Origin: Francisella philomiragia subsp. philomiragia ATCC 25015 | Lineage (GTDB): Bacteria > Pseudomonadota > Gammaproteobacteria > Francisellales > Francisellaceae | Length of the DNA stretch: 64,000 nt | Reading direction: 5' to 3' | Assembly: GCF_000156715.1 (NCBI RefSeq) | Contig: NZ_DS999312.1 | Coordinates: forward strand, 124,001 to 188,000 | Shown: one piece after another, positions 8,998-18,155 of the stretch | Layout of the letters: each line of letters begins with the position of its first letter | How positions within the stretch are numbered: position 1 is the first letter of the stretch | Made by a program: the position numbers and the translations under genes | The notes under the pieces: model-generated | What the model was told of the DNA's origin: nothing | The model's input: the letters and a program-made list of their open reading frames with translations, nothing else | Database searches by the model: none

Positions 8998-11900
8998 TTA
9001 TTCTGAAAGATTGTCGATGATTTTTTGTTGTTCAGATTCAGTTTTCACAGCAATAGATTTATCACTAGCGATATACATATATACCACAGGAAGTACAAAT
9101 AGAGAGAAAATTGCTCCTATTACCAGTCCACTAGAAATAACTACACCTATACAGTTTCTACTGATAGCACCGGCACCTGAGGATGTTACTAATGGGATGA
9201 CACCCACAACCATTGCTGATACTGTCATCAAAATAGGTCTTAGACGCTGTGATGATGATGTTACAATAGCATCATATTTATTCATTCGTTCATGTTTTTG
9301 TAAATGATTGGCAAACTCAACAACCATGATACCTTGTTTTGATATTAGACCAATCAATGTTACAAGCCCTAGTTGGGTATATATATTAAGTGATGCCCAT
9401 CCAGCACCCATATACTGACCAACATATAAAGGTATTAGTGCACCAGATATAGCCATTGGTATAGTAACTAAGATTACTAGAGAATCTCTAAAGCTCTCAA
9501 ATTGAGCAGATAATGCTAAGAAAATAAGTACAATTGCAAACGCAAAAGCTACCATCATAGTATTGCCATTCTCAATATATTGACGAGCAGAGCCTGAGAA
9601 GTTAAACGAGAATCCTTCCGGCAACTCACTTCTAACTACATTTTTAACATAGTCAATAGCTTGACCTTGAGTTACTCCTGGAGCCATAACTGCTGAAATT
9701 GTTGATGCATTGAGCTGTTGGAATGTATTTAAAGTGAGAGGTTGGCCCTCAGTTTTGAAAGATACTAGTGCAGATAAAGGAAGTTCTGAATTAAACAAAT
9801 CACTAGCTTCATCTGAACGGATGTATATATTACCTAACTGCTCTTGAGTTAACATTTCATTACGAGCTAATTGAGGGATTACTTGGAAGCTATATCCCTT
9901 TAGGAAGAAATAGTTAATATATCCTCCAGCATAAGAGTAACCTAATGTTTTGGCAATATCTGACATGGTAATACCCAATATCCCAGCTTTTTCACGATCA
10001 ATACTAATATCAACAACAGGGTTATCAAATTTAAGATCGCTTTGAGCGAATACAAATAATCCGCTTTTCATCATCTTATCTATTACTTTGTTGGTAATTT
10101 CATTAATAGCTTCATAGTCATTAACACTTTGAATAACTAAGGATAATGGAGCTCCTCTAGGTATCCCTGGTAGAGCTGGAGTCTGATATGTGTAGGTTTG
10201 AATACCTGGTAGTTCTGTAACTTTAGCTTGAGCTATCTGAGCAGCTTTTTGTTGAGATATTTCTCTTTTATCCCATGGTTGCATAATAAAGCCACCGAAG
10301 ATTACATTTGAGCCCATTACACCATTAAGAATAAAAGTATCTTGCTTACCAGGTACTTCATCTAATGTGCTAGCTAATTTTGTACCAAAAGTTTCTAGAT
10401 AGTTGATATTTGCAGAAGATGGCGCTTGTCCCATAATTCCTAAGAAGCCCATGTCCTCATTGGGAGCTAGTTCTGATTTAATTCCTTTGCCCATTATAAA
10501 ACAGCTAGCTAGTACAATAAGCCCTACAATAGCTATTGCTGGCTTGATATCCAAGACAAACTCTAAAGTTGCTTTATACTTTGCAGTTAAAGCTGTAAAA
10601 AGTTTATCAATGAATTTAACTAGTTTTGTGCTCATCATTTCTCTATTTAGGATTTTAGAGCATAGCATCGGTGAGAGTGTATAGGCAACTATACCAGATA
10701 TTACAACTGCACCAGCAAGTGAATATGCAAACTCGGTAAATAGTTGCCCTGTGAAGCCACCCATCATACCGATAGGAGCATATACTACGACTAGGGTTAG
10801 AGTCATCAATATAACAGGGTTGGCTATCTCTCTAGCTCCCTTGATAGCAGCTGCAAAAGGCTCCATTCCTTCTTCAATATGTCTATAGATATTTTCTAGT
10901 ACAACGATAGCGTCATCAACTACAAGACCGATAGCAAGAATCATGGATAGAAGGGTTAGAAGATTGATTGAAAAGCCCATAAGCGACATTAAAAAGAATG
11001 ATCCAATAATTGAAAGAGGAATTGCAACAACTGGAACTATAATCGCTCTAAATGATCCTAAAAATAAAAACATTACTACAGATACAATTATCACAGCTTC
11101 GAATAATGTGTGTAGAACTTCTTCAATAGAAACTTCAATATATGTAGTACTGTTGTATGCAATATTTACATCTAGACCATTTGGTAAAGCAGCTTTAATA
11201 TTTGGTAGCTCTTCAACTAGTCTATCAACTACATCTAGAGGGTTTTCCTCAGGGGAGACTACAGCACCTGCTAGGACAGCATTTTTGCCATCAAAATATA
11301 CTGAAGAATCGTAGTCTTGAGCACCAAGCTCAACTTTCGCAACATCCTTGAGTCGTACTACCTGTTTATCACTTTTTTTGATAATTAAGTTTCTATACTC
11401 TTGAGCTGTAGACATACTTGTTTCAGGATTAAGTGTATAGTTTAAGTATGGTCCTTGTATTTGACCACCTGCTGAAACTAAACTGTTTGAACCTATCGCT
11501 GTTGCTAATTCTGTAGGGGTAATTCCATATTCTGCCATGCGAGTTTTATTTGGATAAATACGCATTGCATAAGGCTTATTACCCCAAACATCAACAGATG
11601 AAAGTCCTCCTTGAGCAAGAAGTTTAGGTGTCAGCTCAGAGTTAATATATGCAGATATCTCAGAAGTATTCATGGTCTTACTTGTGAAAGCTAGAATCAA
11701 TGAAGGGAAGTTATCTGCAGGATTTAATTTAATAGCAGGAGAATAAGCATCTTGAGGAAGTTGGTTAAGTACAGAGTTTACATTCTGGACTACTTCTGAA
11801 AGTACATCATTAGTATTTTGGCCAAGCTTTACATATACCGTAATTGTACTTGTACCTAGTGCTGATGATGATGTCATATAATCAATACCTTTAGAGGAGC

Positions 11901-12114
11901 CTACAGCCGCCTCTATCGGTCTAGTTACAAAAGCTTGGATTGTAGCAGGGTTTGCACCTGGATAGGCTGTTGTAACTGTAATAGTAGCACTATCTATGTA
12001 TGGATATTGTCTAACTTGTAATTGAAAGAATGAACCAACTCCTACAACAATAATCATAAAGCTTATTGAAAGAGATAGAACAGGTCTTCTAATAAAGAGA
12101 TCAATTAAACGCAT
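8998..12114 (-). CDS. acrB: RND multidrug efflux pump, inner-membrane subunit (AcrB family, HAE1)
   Basis: The 1038-residue length and layout match AcrB-type proton-driven drug exporters: one transmembrane helix at 9-28, a large periplasmic loop, helices 2-6 at about 335-500, a second periplasmic loop and helices 8-12. The proton-relay aspartates are D400 and D401 in GLVVDDAIVVLENI, and the partner lysine is in GLISKQGIMVVEF near the C-terminus. The ATG overlaps the adaptor's stop codon by one base (TAATG), so the two are translationally coupled. No TolC-type outer-membrane channel is encoded next to it; it must recruit one from elsewhere. The symbol follows Francisella usage. Confidence 0.9.
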   Translation of the reverse strand: MRLIDLFIRRPVLSLSISFMIIVVGVGSFFQLQVRQYPYIDSATITVTTAYPGANPATIQAFVTRPIEAAVGSSKGIDYMTSSSALGTSTITVYVKLGQNTNDVLSEVVQNVNSVLNQLPQDAYSPAIKLNPADNFPSLILAFTSKTMNTSEISAYINSELTPKLLAQGGLSSVDVWGNKPYAMRIYPNKTRMAEYGITPTELATAIGSNSLVSAGGQIQGPYLNYTLNPETSMSTAQEYRNLIIKKSDKQVVRLKDVAKVELGAQDYDSSVYFDGKNAVLAGAVVSPEENPLDVVDRLVEELPNIKAALPNGLDVNIAYNSTTYIEVSIEEVLHTLFEAVIIVSVVMFLFLGSFRAIIVPVVAIPLSIIGSFFLMSLMGFSINLLTLLSMILAIGLVVDDAIVVLENIYRHIEEGMEPFAAAIKGAREIANPVILMTLTLVVVYAPIGMMGGFTGQLFTEFAYSLAGAVVISGIVAYTLSPMLCSKILNREMMSTKLVKFIDKLFTALTAKYKATLEFVLDIKPAIAIVGLIVLASCFIMGKGIKSELAPNEDMGFLGIMGQAPSSANINYLETFGTKLASTLDEVPGKQDTFILNGVMGSNVIFGGFIMQPWDKREISQQKAAQIAQAKVTELPGIQTYTYQTPALPGIPRGAPLSLVIQSVNDYEAINEITNKVIDKMMKSGLFVFAQSDLKFDNPVVDISIDREKAGILGITMSDIAKTLGYSYAGGYINYFFLKGYSFQVIPQLARNEMLTQEQLGNIYIRSDEASDLFNSELPLSALVSFKTEGQPLTLNTFQQLNASTISAVMAPGVTQGQAIDYVKNVVRSELPEGFSFNFSGSARQYIENGNTMMVAFAFAIVLIFLALSAQFESFRDSLVILVTIPMAISGALIPLYVGQYMGAGWASLNIYTQLGLVTLIGLISKQGIMVVEFANHLQKHERMNKYDAIVTSSSQRLRPILMTVSAMVVGVIPLVTSSGAGAISRNCIGVVISSGLVIGAIFSLFVLPVVYMYIASDKSIAVKTESEQQKIIDNLSE

Positions 12115-13487
12115 TACTGGATTCCCTGATTATATATGTTATTGTCAATCTTTACACTATTGTTCAGTATTGCATCCATTCCTTTACGCACCTTGTTTTG
12201 TCCTGACGTAATAATTGTAGTACCAGGCTCCAAGCCTTTAACAAGAGCTAAGTTGTTTCTAGTTTCTAAGACTTCAACATTAGCTTGACCTACTTTGTAT
12301 AATGTTTTGTCAGTATTAACAGTTTTCATACCACCATCAGCAGTTGACGTATACGATGCCATAACAGGTTTACCATCTTTCATAACAGGTTCAAGTGTAA
12401 ATACTGACTGACCATACAGGCTATATGAAACAGCATTTCTAGGAATTACAATAGAGTCTTTCTTAACAGGTAGACTAACATGAACGGTTAAAAACATTCC
12501 TGGGACGATTTTGTGGTGTGAGTTTTGGTATGTTGCCTGAACAGTTATGGATCTATTTGAATCATTAATAAAAGAGTTTATAGCTGTTATCTTCGCAGTA
12601 AATGTTTCTCCTGGGTATGAGTCAGAATAGAAGTTAATTTCTTGTCCAACGCTAATCATACTAACTTTGTTTTGTGGTACAGGGAATGTGACAAATATAG
12701 GATCAATTTTGGTAAGTGTAGCAGCATTATCACCGTTGTTGAAATATTGACCTAAGCTTATGTTTCTAATACCTATCTTGCCGTCGAATGGTGCTCTAAT
12801 CTCTTTGAAGCCAATTTGAGATTCTATATTTTGAACTTGTGCTAATGCTGATAAGTAATCAGCGTTAGCCTTGTCAGCAGATTCTTTTGAAGTTGCTCTT
12901 TGTTCTACAAGTTTGTTATAACGATCTTTTGTGATTTTAGCAAGTTTAAGATTTGATAATGCTTCCTCTAAGCTTGCTTTTAATTGGCTAGTATCTAGTT
13001 TAAATAGAAGATCTCCTTTTTTAACTTCTTGACCACTTTTGAAGTTAATTTCACTCACGATTCCACCAGATTGAGAAGATATCTCTGTAGATTGAATAGC
13101 TTGCGCTTCACCAATAGTGTTTATAACTTGTTTCCAATCAGTTTTTTCCACAACTGAAGATGTTACCGCGACAGGTTGAGGCACATATGAAGCCATACCT
13201 TTTTTTATCATACTTTGGATAAATTCAGCAAAACCAAAAATAGCTCCAAAAAGTACCAGTGTTGCTACCACAACTGCTATTGATGCAGTACGTTTGTTTT
13301 TAAGTAAAGAAAGCTTCGTCTTAATGTAGTTGATTTGGAAAATAAAGTAGACAATTGCTAGTGATATTCCGAGCTTACCTAGTATAAGCCAAGCTACAAC
13401 AATAGTCGCCAGTACAAAAATCGAGTAGTTTTTCTTACTAGAGTTAATTTTCTCTTTAAGGTCTAAAAAAGTTTTTTTAAAATCCAC
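12114..13487 (-). CDS. acrA: RND efflux adaptor (membrane fusion protein) with N-terminal membrane extension
   Basis: The periplasmic adaptor links the RND pump to an outer-membrane channel. From about residue 105 the protein follows the HlyD/AcrA plan: first barrel strands, lipoyl half-motif SGGIVSEINFKSGQEVKKGD (140-160), an alpha-hairpin, second lipoyl half with IRAPFDGKIGIRNISLGQ, then beta-barrel and membrane-proximal domains. Unlike AcrA it has no lipoprotein Cys near the start. Instead the first 95 residues hold hydrophobic stretches at about 21-37, 39-53 and 68-88, so it seems anchored by two or three helices. Total length is 457 against roughly 400 in the family. It starts 12 bases after dsbB. 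Confidence 0.9.
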   Translation of the reverse strand: MDFKKTFLDLKEKINSSKKNYSIFVLATIVVAWLILGKLGISLAIVYFIFQINYIKTKLSLLKNKRTASIAVVVATLVLFGAIFGFAEFIQSMIKKGMASYVPQPVAVTSSVVEKTDWKQVINTIGEAQAIQSTEISSQSGGIVSEINFKSGQEVKKGDLLFKLDTSQLKASLEEALSNLKLAKITKDRYNKLVEQRATSKESADKANADYLSALAQVQNIESQIGFKEIRAPFDGKIGIRNISLGQYFNNGDNAATLTKIDPIFVTFPVPQNKVSMISVGQEINFYSDSYPGETFTAKITAINSFINDSNRSITVQATYQNSHHKIVPGMFLTVHVSLPVKKDSIVIPRNAVSYSLYGQSVFTLEPVMKDGKPVMASYTSTADGGMKTVNTDKTLYKVGQANVEVLETRNNLALVKGLEPGTTIITSGQNKVRKGMDAILNNSVKIDNNIYNQGIQ

Positions 13488-13499
13488 TGTTATATCCCA

Positions 13500-13991
13500 T
13501 TATTTTTTAAATATTCTTACAAATAAACTGACACAATTCATGACTAATAAGCAAATGAAAAATATTAAACTATATACAGCCAAACTAATACCAGAGATTT
13601 CTTCAGCAATACTAGTACAACTACTGACGGTTCCTGTTAATGATTTTGTAGCATCAATTAGGAAAGGGTTGCTAATAGCGCCACAGCCTGTAGGGTCATC
13701 AGATATTGTTGAGGAGAAGTACTGTAAATAAGCTTGATCAGCAGCTATATAGCAGCCTACAGCAATAATCAAGATAATTACTGTTTGCACTATTGTACTG
13801 AATCCTTTTGAACTATTTTTGATCAGCCCTAGAATGCTGAATATCATTATACAAAGTACACATAGCTGCTGTATCAAGCACATAGGACATGGTTTCCATC
13901 CTAAGCCAATTATTGTAAATACGACCGTGATTAAGGCAAAAAAACAAACAATAATGTTAAGTAAAAAAATATGTCTAAATATAAATCTCAT
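13500..13991 (-). CDS. dsbB: Disulfide bond formation protein, DsbB family
   Basis: DsbB reoxidizes periplasmic thiol oxidases and passes electrons to quinone. This 163-residue inner-membrane protein has four hydrophobic segments, the first-loop CPMC redox motif after GLGWKP, and two further cysteines in the second periplasmic loop (TGCGAISN and VSSCTSI), matching the two essential Cys pairs of the family. I prefer the ATG at 13991; a TTG 7 codons upstream (14012) is in frame, and neither has a clear ribosome site. It lies between cca (40 bases) and the RND adaptor (12 bases) on the same strand. Which DsbA-type partner it serves cannot be told here. Confidence 0.85.
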   Translation of the reverse strand: MRFIFRHIFLLNIIVCFFALITVVFTIIGLGWKPCPMCLIQQLCVLCIMIFSILGLIKNSSKGFSTIVQTVIILIIAVGCYIAADQAYLQYFSSTISDDPTGCGAISNPFLIDATKSLTGTVSSCTSIAEEISGISLAVYSLIFFICLLVMNCVSLFVRIFKK

Positions 13992-14031
13992 TATTAAATT
14001 TTCTAAATTCAAAGAAATTTTTGTAATTGTA

Positions 14032-15138
14032 TCATAGATTTAATTGCTTTTTTATAATATCCATATAAAGGGTCTCAATGGCGTTTGCTAAATTTTCTTT
14101 TGGTACTGTTGTTATTAATGTCTCGATATTTGTTGTATTTATAATATTTAGAGCACTTTTAAATTGTTTGATGATCGTATGAGAGAATCTTGAATTATCT
14201 ATTTCTGAATATTTTTCAAAAATGTCTATAGCGTTTTGTTGTAGCTTTTTATCTCTTAAGAGATTTGCTCTTTTTATTATTTTAAGAGCAGTTTCTGCAT
14301 TGATGCTCTTAAATTCAATAATTTTTCTTATAGCTGAAGTGGCAATTAGAAGTTTGAGTTGCTTATTAGTTAGTAATAACTCTAGTTTTAAGTTGTTTAT
14401 TGTATCATCTTCTAGGTTTAACAAGCATAGGCATATTTTCTCTTCATTTGATGAATTTAGGTATGTTTTTTTTCTGAAGAAATTCTTATTTGGGATTGCA
14501 TTTAAAGATTTTTTAATACTTGGGAATATTATTCTTAATGAGTCAAACTCATCTAATGTCTCAAAAAAAATTTTTGGATTTCTAAGAGCTTTGATAAATT
14601 CTATATGCAAGCGCTCCTTGGTTAGGTAGTTTAGTTCTCCTGATTTAATAATTGATTTGATTATGTTTATTGTTTCATCAGCAATTGAAAAATTAAAAGC
14701 ACTAAGTTGGACTTTGAAGCGAGCTAATCTAACTACACGTAAAGGATCTTCAATAAATGCTTCTGATGTGTGTCGAAGTATTCTATTTTTAATATCATTT
14801 TGACCATTAAAAGGGTCGATTATATTATTGTTTTTATCTATTGCCATAGAGTTGATGGTCAAGTCTCTGCGTTTTAAGTCTTCTTCTAAAGTGATGTTGC
14901 TTGAAAAATTAACTTCAAAACCATGATAGCCTTTAGCTATTTTTTTTTCTGATCTAGCTAAGGCATACTCTTCTTTAGTTTCTGGGTGTAAAAAGACTGG
15001 AAAACTAGATAGTATTTTTGTGAAGCCAGCTTTGATCATTTGAGTTTCTGTAGCACCAACCACCACCCAGTCTCTGTCTTTTGGTGCTATACCAAGCAAT
15101 ATATCTCTAACAGCACCACCAACTAAATAAAATTCCAT
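14032..15138 (-). CDS. cca: CCA tRNA nucleotidyltransferase
   Basis: This class II nucleotidyltransferase adds or repairs the 3' CCA of tRNAs. The catalytic head is plain: [12 protein letters not shown] at residues 4-15, then the carboxylate motif [22 protein letters not shown], and the template-like motif [15 protein letters not shown]. At 368 residues it is close to the short gammaproteobacterial form lacking the HD domain. I start at ATG 15138, which places the family's typical M[11 protein letters not shown] opening at the terminus; a TTG two codons upstream is possible. It is divergent from msbA and heads the minus-strand group cca-dsbB-acrA-acrB. The tRNA genes in this window already encode CCA, so it would act mainly in repair there. 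Confidence 0.92.
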   Translation of the reverse strand: MEFYLVGGAVRDILLGIAPKDRDWVVVGATETQMIKAGFTKILSSFPVFLHPETKEEYALARSEKKIAKGYHGFEVNFSSNITLEEDLKRRDLTINSMAIDKNNNIIDPFNGQNDIKNRILRHTSEAFIEDPLRVVRLARFKVQLSAFNFSIADETINIIKSIIKSGELNYLTKERLHIEFIKALRNPKIFFETLDEFDSLRIIFPSIKKSLNAIPNKNFFRKKTYLNSSNEEKICLCLLNLEDDTINNLKLELLLTNKQLKLLIATSAIRKIIEFKSINAETALKIIKRANLLRDKKLQQNAIDIFEKYSEIDNSRFSHTIIKQFKSALNIINTTNIETLITTVPKENLANAIETLYMDIIKKQLNL

Positions 15139-15186
15139 AGCCAAATAAACATCTTTCTGTTTGCTTTATGTTAACAGAAAAAAGTG

Positions 15187-15192
15187 TATAAT
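15187..15192 (+). promoter_or_regulatory. Putative -10 box for msbA-lpxK
   Basis: A perfect TATAAT lies 44 bases upstream of the chosen msbA start in the divergent cca/msbA gap. The only -35 candidates are weak (TTTATG at 16-base spacing). Its position and the lack of any other -10 in the gap make it the likely promoter. Confidence 0.35.
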
Positions 15193-15235
15193 TATTTGTT
15201 ATTCGCGTTGGTTTTTTAACGGCTTCTTATATTTT

Positions 15236-17065
15236 ATGGCAAATTTAATTGACAAAATTGATCTTAAATCCCAAAGTTCCGGCAATCTAAGTGGAGAAAT
15301 GGTGAATAAAGAAAAAGTGGGGACTCTTTATAAAAGATTACTGCTTCAGGTTAAGCACTTATGGTATTTTCTAGTTATCGCAGCAATAGGTAGTATATTT
15401 TTTTCAGCTGCAGATGCTTCGATGATATATCTGATCAATCCGATATTGAATTATGGTTTTGGCCCTGGTGGCGATATTACTAAGCAAAGTGCTAGTATAC
15501 TTATGCTTATGGGTGTTGGTATGGTTGGCTTACTAGCTTTGAGGTCTGTCGGGTCATTTTTGTCTCAATACTTTATAGGGTCTTTGGGGCAAAAAGTTGT
15601 TTATAAGTTTAGAAAAGATATCTATAAGAGATTTATGAATCTGCCTGCTAGTTTCTTTGATAAGCATTCTTCAGGTCAGATTATCTCAAGGCTTCTATAT
15701 AATGTTGATCAAGTTACAGAGGCTACTTCAACTGCTATTATTACAGTTGTACAAGATGGTACTTTTGTTATAGGTTTAATAATAGTGATGGTGGTATCAA
15801 GTTGGCAGCTGTCATTATTTCTAATAATTATAGGACCATTTTTGGGATTATTTATCTCCATAATAAATAAGAAATTTAGATCTTTAAGTAGAAATACTCA
15901 ATCATCAATGGGGAATGTGACTCATATTGCTGAAGAAACCATAAGGAATTATAAAGAAATTAGAATCTTTGGAGCGCAACAAAAACAGCAGAATAAGTTT
16001 TTCAAAAATCTTGATTATACTTACTCTCAGCAAATTAGAACAATTGCATTGGATGCTCTAACGTCTCCGGTTATACAGATTATTGCTTCACTAGTTCTTG
16101 CTTTTTCATTATTTACAATAGCAATTTTTGGGACTAATGAGGGTGGTAGCTCATCTTGGTTAACTGCTGGCTCTTTTGCATCATTCTTCGCTGCTGCTGC
16201 TGCCATTCTAAAACCAATTAAGAATCTTACTAAGGTTAACGTGGTTATACAAAAGGCAGTAGCTGCTACAGAGGATATATTCTATATTTTAGATTATCCA
16301 TCTGAAAAAGAGACGGGCAAGAAAGAGATTGAGAAAGTTAGTGGCAAAGTAACGATAAAAGATGTTAGTTTTGCATTTGCAGATCATAAGGTTCTTAATG
16401 GTGTAAGTACAGAGATTGAGGCTGGAGAAACAGTTGCTTTTGTTGGTAAATCAGGGAGTGGTAAAACAACGCTTACGAGTATTATTTCGAGATTTTATAC
16501 TCAACAGCAAGGTCAAGTATTATTGGATAATATTGATATAAGAGATTTGACTTTAGAAAACTTAAGATCGCACCTGTCTATGGTTTCACAAAATGTTCAC
16601 TTATTTGATGATACTGTATTTAATAATATAGCATTTGGACTTTCAAGAGATGTTTCTGAAGAAGAGGTCGTAGATGCTCTTAAAAGAGCTAATGCTTATG
16701 AGTTTGTTCAAGAGCTTTCTGATGGTATTCATACTAATATTGGTAATAATGGTTCTAAATTGTCAGGCGGTCAACGTCAGAGATTATCAATTGCTAGAGC
16801 TCTATTGAAAAATGCTCCAGTGCTAATATTTGATGAGGCAACAAGTGCGCTTGATAATGAGTCCGAAAGAGTGGTTCAACAAGCATTAGAAAGCTTGACT
16901 AAATCTTGTACTACTATAGTTATTGCTCATAGATTAAGCACGGTAGAGAATGCTGATAAGATTGTAGTAATGGATGATGGCAAAATAGTTGAAAGTGGTA
17001 AGCATGAAGAGCTTCTGGCGAAAGGTGGACTTTATACTAGGCTATATCAATCAGGACTTCAGTAA
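15236..17065 (+). CDS. msbA: Lipid A export ABC transporter, ATPase-permease MsbA
   Basis: MsbA flips the lipid A core across the inner membrane. The 609-residue protein is a fused exporter: six membrane helices from about 40 to 330, then the ATPase with Walker [11 protein letters not shown]-loop region, ABC signature [16 protein letters not shown] and Walker [13 protein letters not shown], and the H-loop IAHRLST. The adjacent lpxK, 5 bases downstream, supports the lipid A role, as the same pair occurs in E. coli. I start at ATG 15236; an upstream in-frame ATG at 15161 overlaps the cca promoter region, and a later ATG at 15300 has a better GGAG site, so the true start is not certain. Francisella literature also calls it valA. 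Confidence 0.92.
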   Translation: MANLIDKIDLKSQSSGNLSGEMVNKEKVGTLYKRLLLQVKHLWYFLVIAAIGSIFFSAADASMIYLINPILNYGFGPGGDITKQSASILMLMGVGMVGLLALRSVGSFLSQYFIGSLGQKVVYKFRKDIYKRFMNLPASFFDKHSSGQIISRLLYNVDQVTEATSTAIITVVQDGTFVIGLIIVMVVSSWQLSLFLIIIGPFLGLFISIINKKFRSLSRNTQSSMGNVTHIAEETIRNYKEIRIFGAQQKQQNKFFKNLDYTYSQQIRTIALDALTSPVIQIIASLVLAFSLFTIAIFGTNEGGSSSWLTAGSFASFFAAAAAILKPIKNLTKVNVVIQKAVAATEDIFYILDYPSEKETGKKEIEKVSGKVTIKDVSFAFADHKVLNGVSTEIEAGETVAFVGKSGSGKTTLTSIISRFYTQQQGQVLLDNIDIRDLTLENLRSHLSMVSQNVHLFDDTVFNNIAFGLSRDVSEEEVVDALKRANAYEFVQELSDGIHTNIGNNGSKLSGGQRQRLSIARALLKNAPVLIFDEATSALDNESERVVQQALESLTKSCTTIVIAHRLSTVENADKIVVMDDGKIVESGKHEELLAKGGLYTRLYQSGLQ

Positions 17066-17070
17066 TACTA

Positions 17071-18039
17071 ATGATAGATAACATTTGGTATAAACCTCAG
17101 CTAGGGATACTTAGTTATATTTTAAGTCCTATCGCTTTTATTTTCTCAAAAATTGCTCATAATCGTAAAATTAGGCTACAGAATAATCAATATAAGTCAA
17201 AAATTCCTGTAATTATAGTAGGTAATATTTCCGTCGGTGGAACAGGTAAAACTCCTGTAGTGAGGATGTTTGCTAATCAATACCTAGAGCAAGGTAAGAA
17301 GCCGGTTATAATCAGTCGTGGCTATGGTGCTAAGGCAGAAAAATATCCTTTTGAAGTCGACTCAAAGACACCTGCAAGTGTATGTGGTGATGAACCGGCA
17401 ATGTTATTTGATGCATTAGGCGGTAAGGTGCCAATAGTAATATCTCCACACAGGGTTGATTCTGTTAAATATGTTGAAAAGAATTATCATGATGCTGATG
17501 TTATTATATCTGATGATGGTTTGCAGCATTATAAACTAGCTAGAACTAAAGAGGTGGTAGTAGTTGATGCTAGTAGGATGTTTGGCAATGGATTATGTCT
17601 GCCAGCTGGACCTCTCAGAGAACCGGTAGAAAGACTAAAATCGGTCGATCAAATAATCGCTATAGGTAATCTTGATGACCAAAACTATAGTGAGTTATTA
17701 AATTATAATTCTAATATTGTCAGAGCTAAAATCAAGGCGATAAAATTTGTAAATCTTGTAACAAAACAAAGCATATCTATAGATAGTTTCTATGGTAAAT
17801 CAATAGATGCTGTTGCTGGTATTGGTAACCCTGATAAATTTTTTAGCTCGCTGGATGAGCTTGGAGTGAATATCTACCATGAGCATATCTTCAGAGATCA
17901 TCATAAATATACGCCTAAGGATTTTGAACATTTTGATCCTGAACAGATAGTTATTATGACTTATAAGGATGCCATTAAATGTAAAGATTTTGCCAAGAGT
18001 AATTGGTGGTATCTTGATATAGCCTTAGAGTTTTGTTGA
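17071..18039 (+). CDS. lpxK: Tetraacyldisaccharide 4'-kinase
   Basis: LpxK phosphorylates the 4' position of the lipid A disaccharide at the cytoplasmic face of the inner membrane. In 322 residues the P-loop [15 protein letters not shown] is at about 50-64, a hydrophobic N-terminal segment at 13-29 would anchor it, [13 protein letters not shown] and the DDGLQHYKL motif (near 150) provide the metal-binding aspartates, and LPAGPLREP matches the family's conserved loop. The ATG follows the msbA stop by 5 bases, so both are one operon. Known biology: Francisella later removes the 4' phosphate that this enzyme adds. Confidence 0.93.
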   Translation: MIDNIWYKPQLGILSYILSPIAFIFSKIAHNRKIRLQNNQYKSKIPVIIVGNISVGGTGKTPVVRMFANQYLEQGKKPVIISRGYGAKAEKYPFEVDSKTPASVCGDEPAMLFDALGGKVPIVISPHRVDSVKYVEKNYHDADVIISDDGLQHYKLARTKEVVVVDASRMFGNGLCLPAGPLREPVERLKSVDQIIAIGNLDDQNYSELLNYNSNIVRAKIKAIKFVNLVTKQSISIDSFYGKSIDAVAGIGNPDKFFSSLDELGVNIYHEHIFRDHHKYTPKDFEHFDPEQIVIMTYKDAIKCKDFAKSNWWYLDIALEFC

Positions 18040-18096
18040 TTATTCTGTTAAGCTGAAAATTTGCCACTAGAATGGAAGTCTAGAGTATAAATCAGT

Positions 18097-18125
18097 TTGA
18101 TATACCAAAGCATATATATTACTAT
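18097..18125 (+). promoter_or_regulatory. Sigma-70-type promoter for polA
   Basis: TTGATA at 18097-18102 and TACTAT at 18120-18125 are separated by exactly 17 bases, 30 bases upstream of the polA ATG. Both hexamers keep most consensus positions. A small inverted repeat CTAGA/TCTAG lies just upstream (around 18067-18083) and could be chance. Confidence 0.5.
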
Positions 18126-18155
18126 TAACCTGATAAAAAAGTAGCTACAAAATCT

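Noticed and set aside
14222-14629. 135-codon plus-strand frame inside cca
   Set aside because: Shadow of cca; no ribosome site and Phe/Leu/Ser-rich composition.
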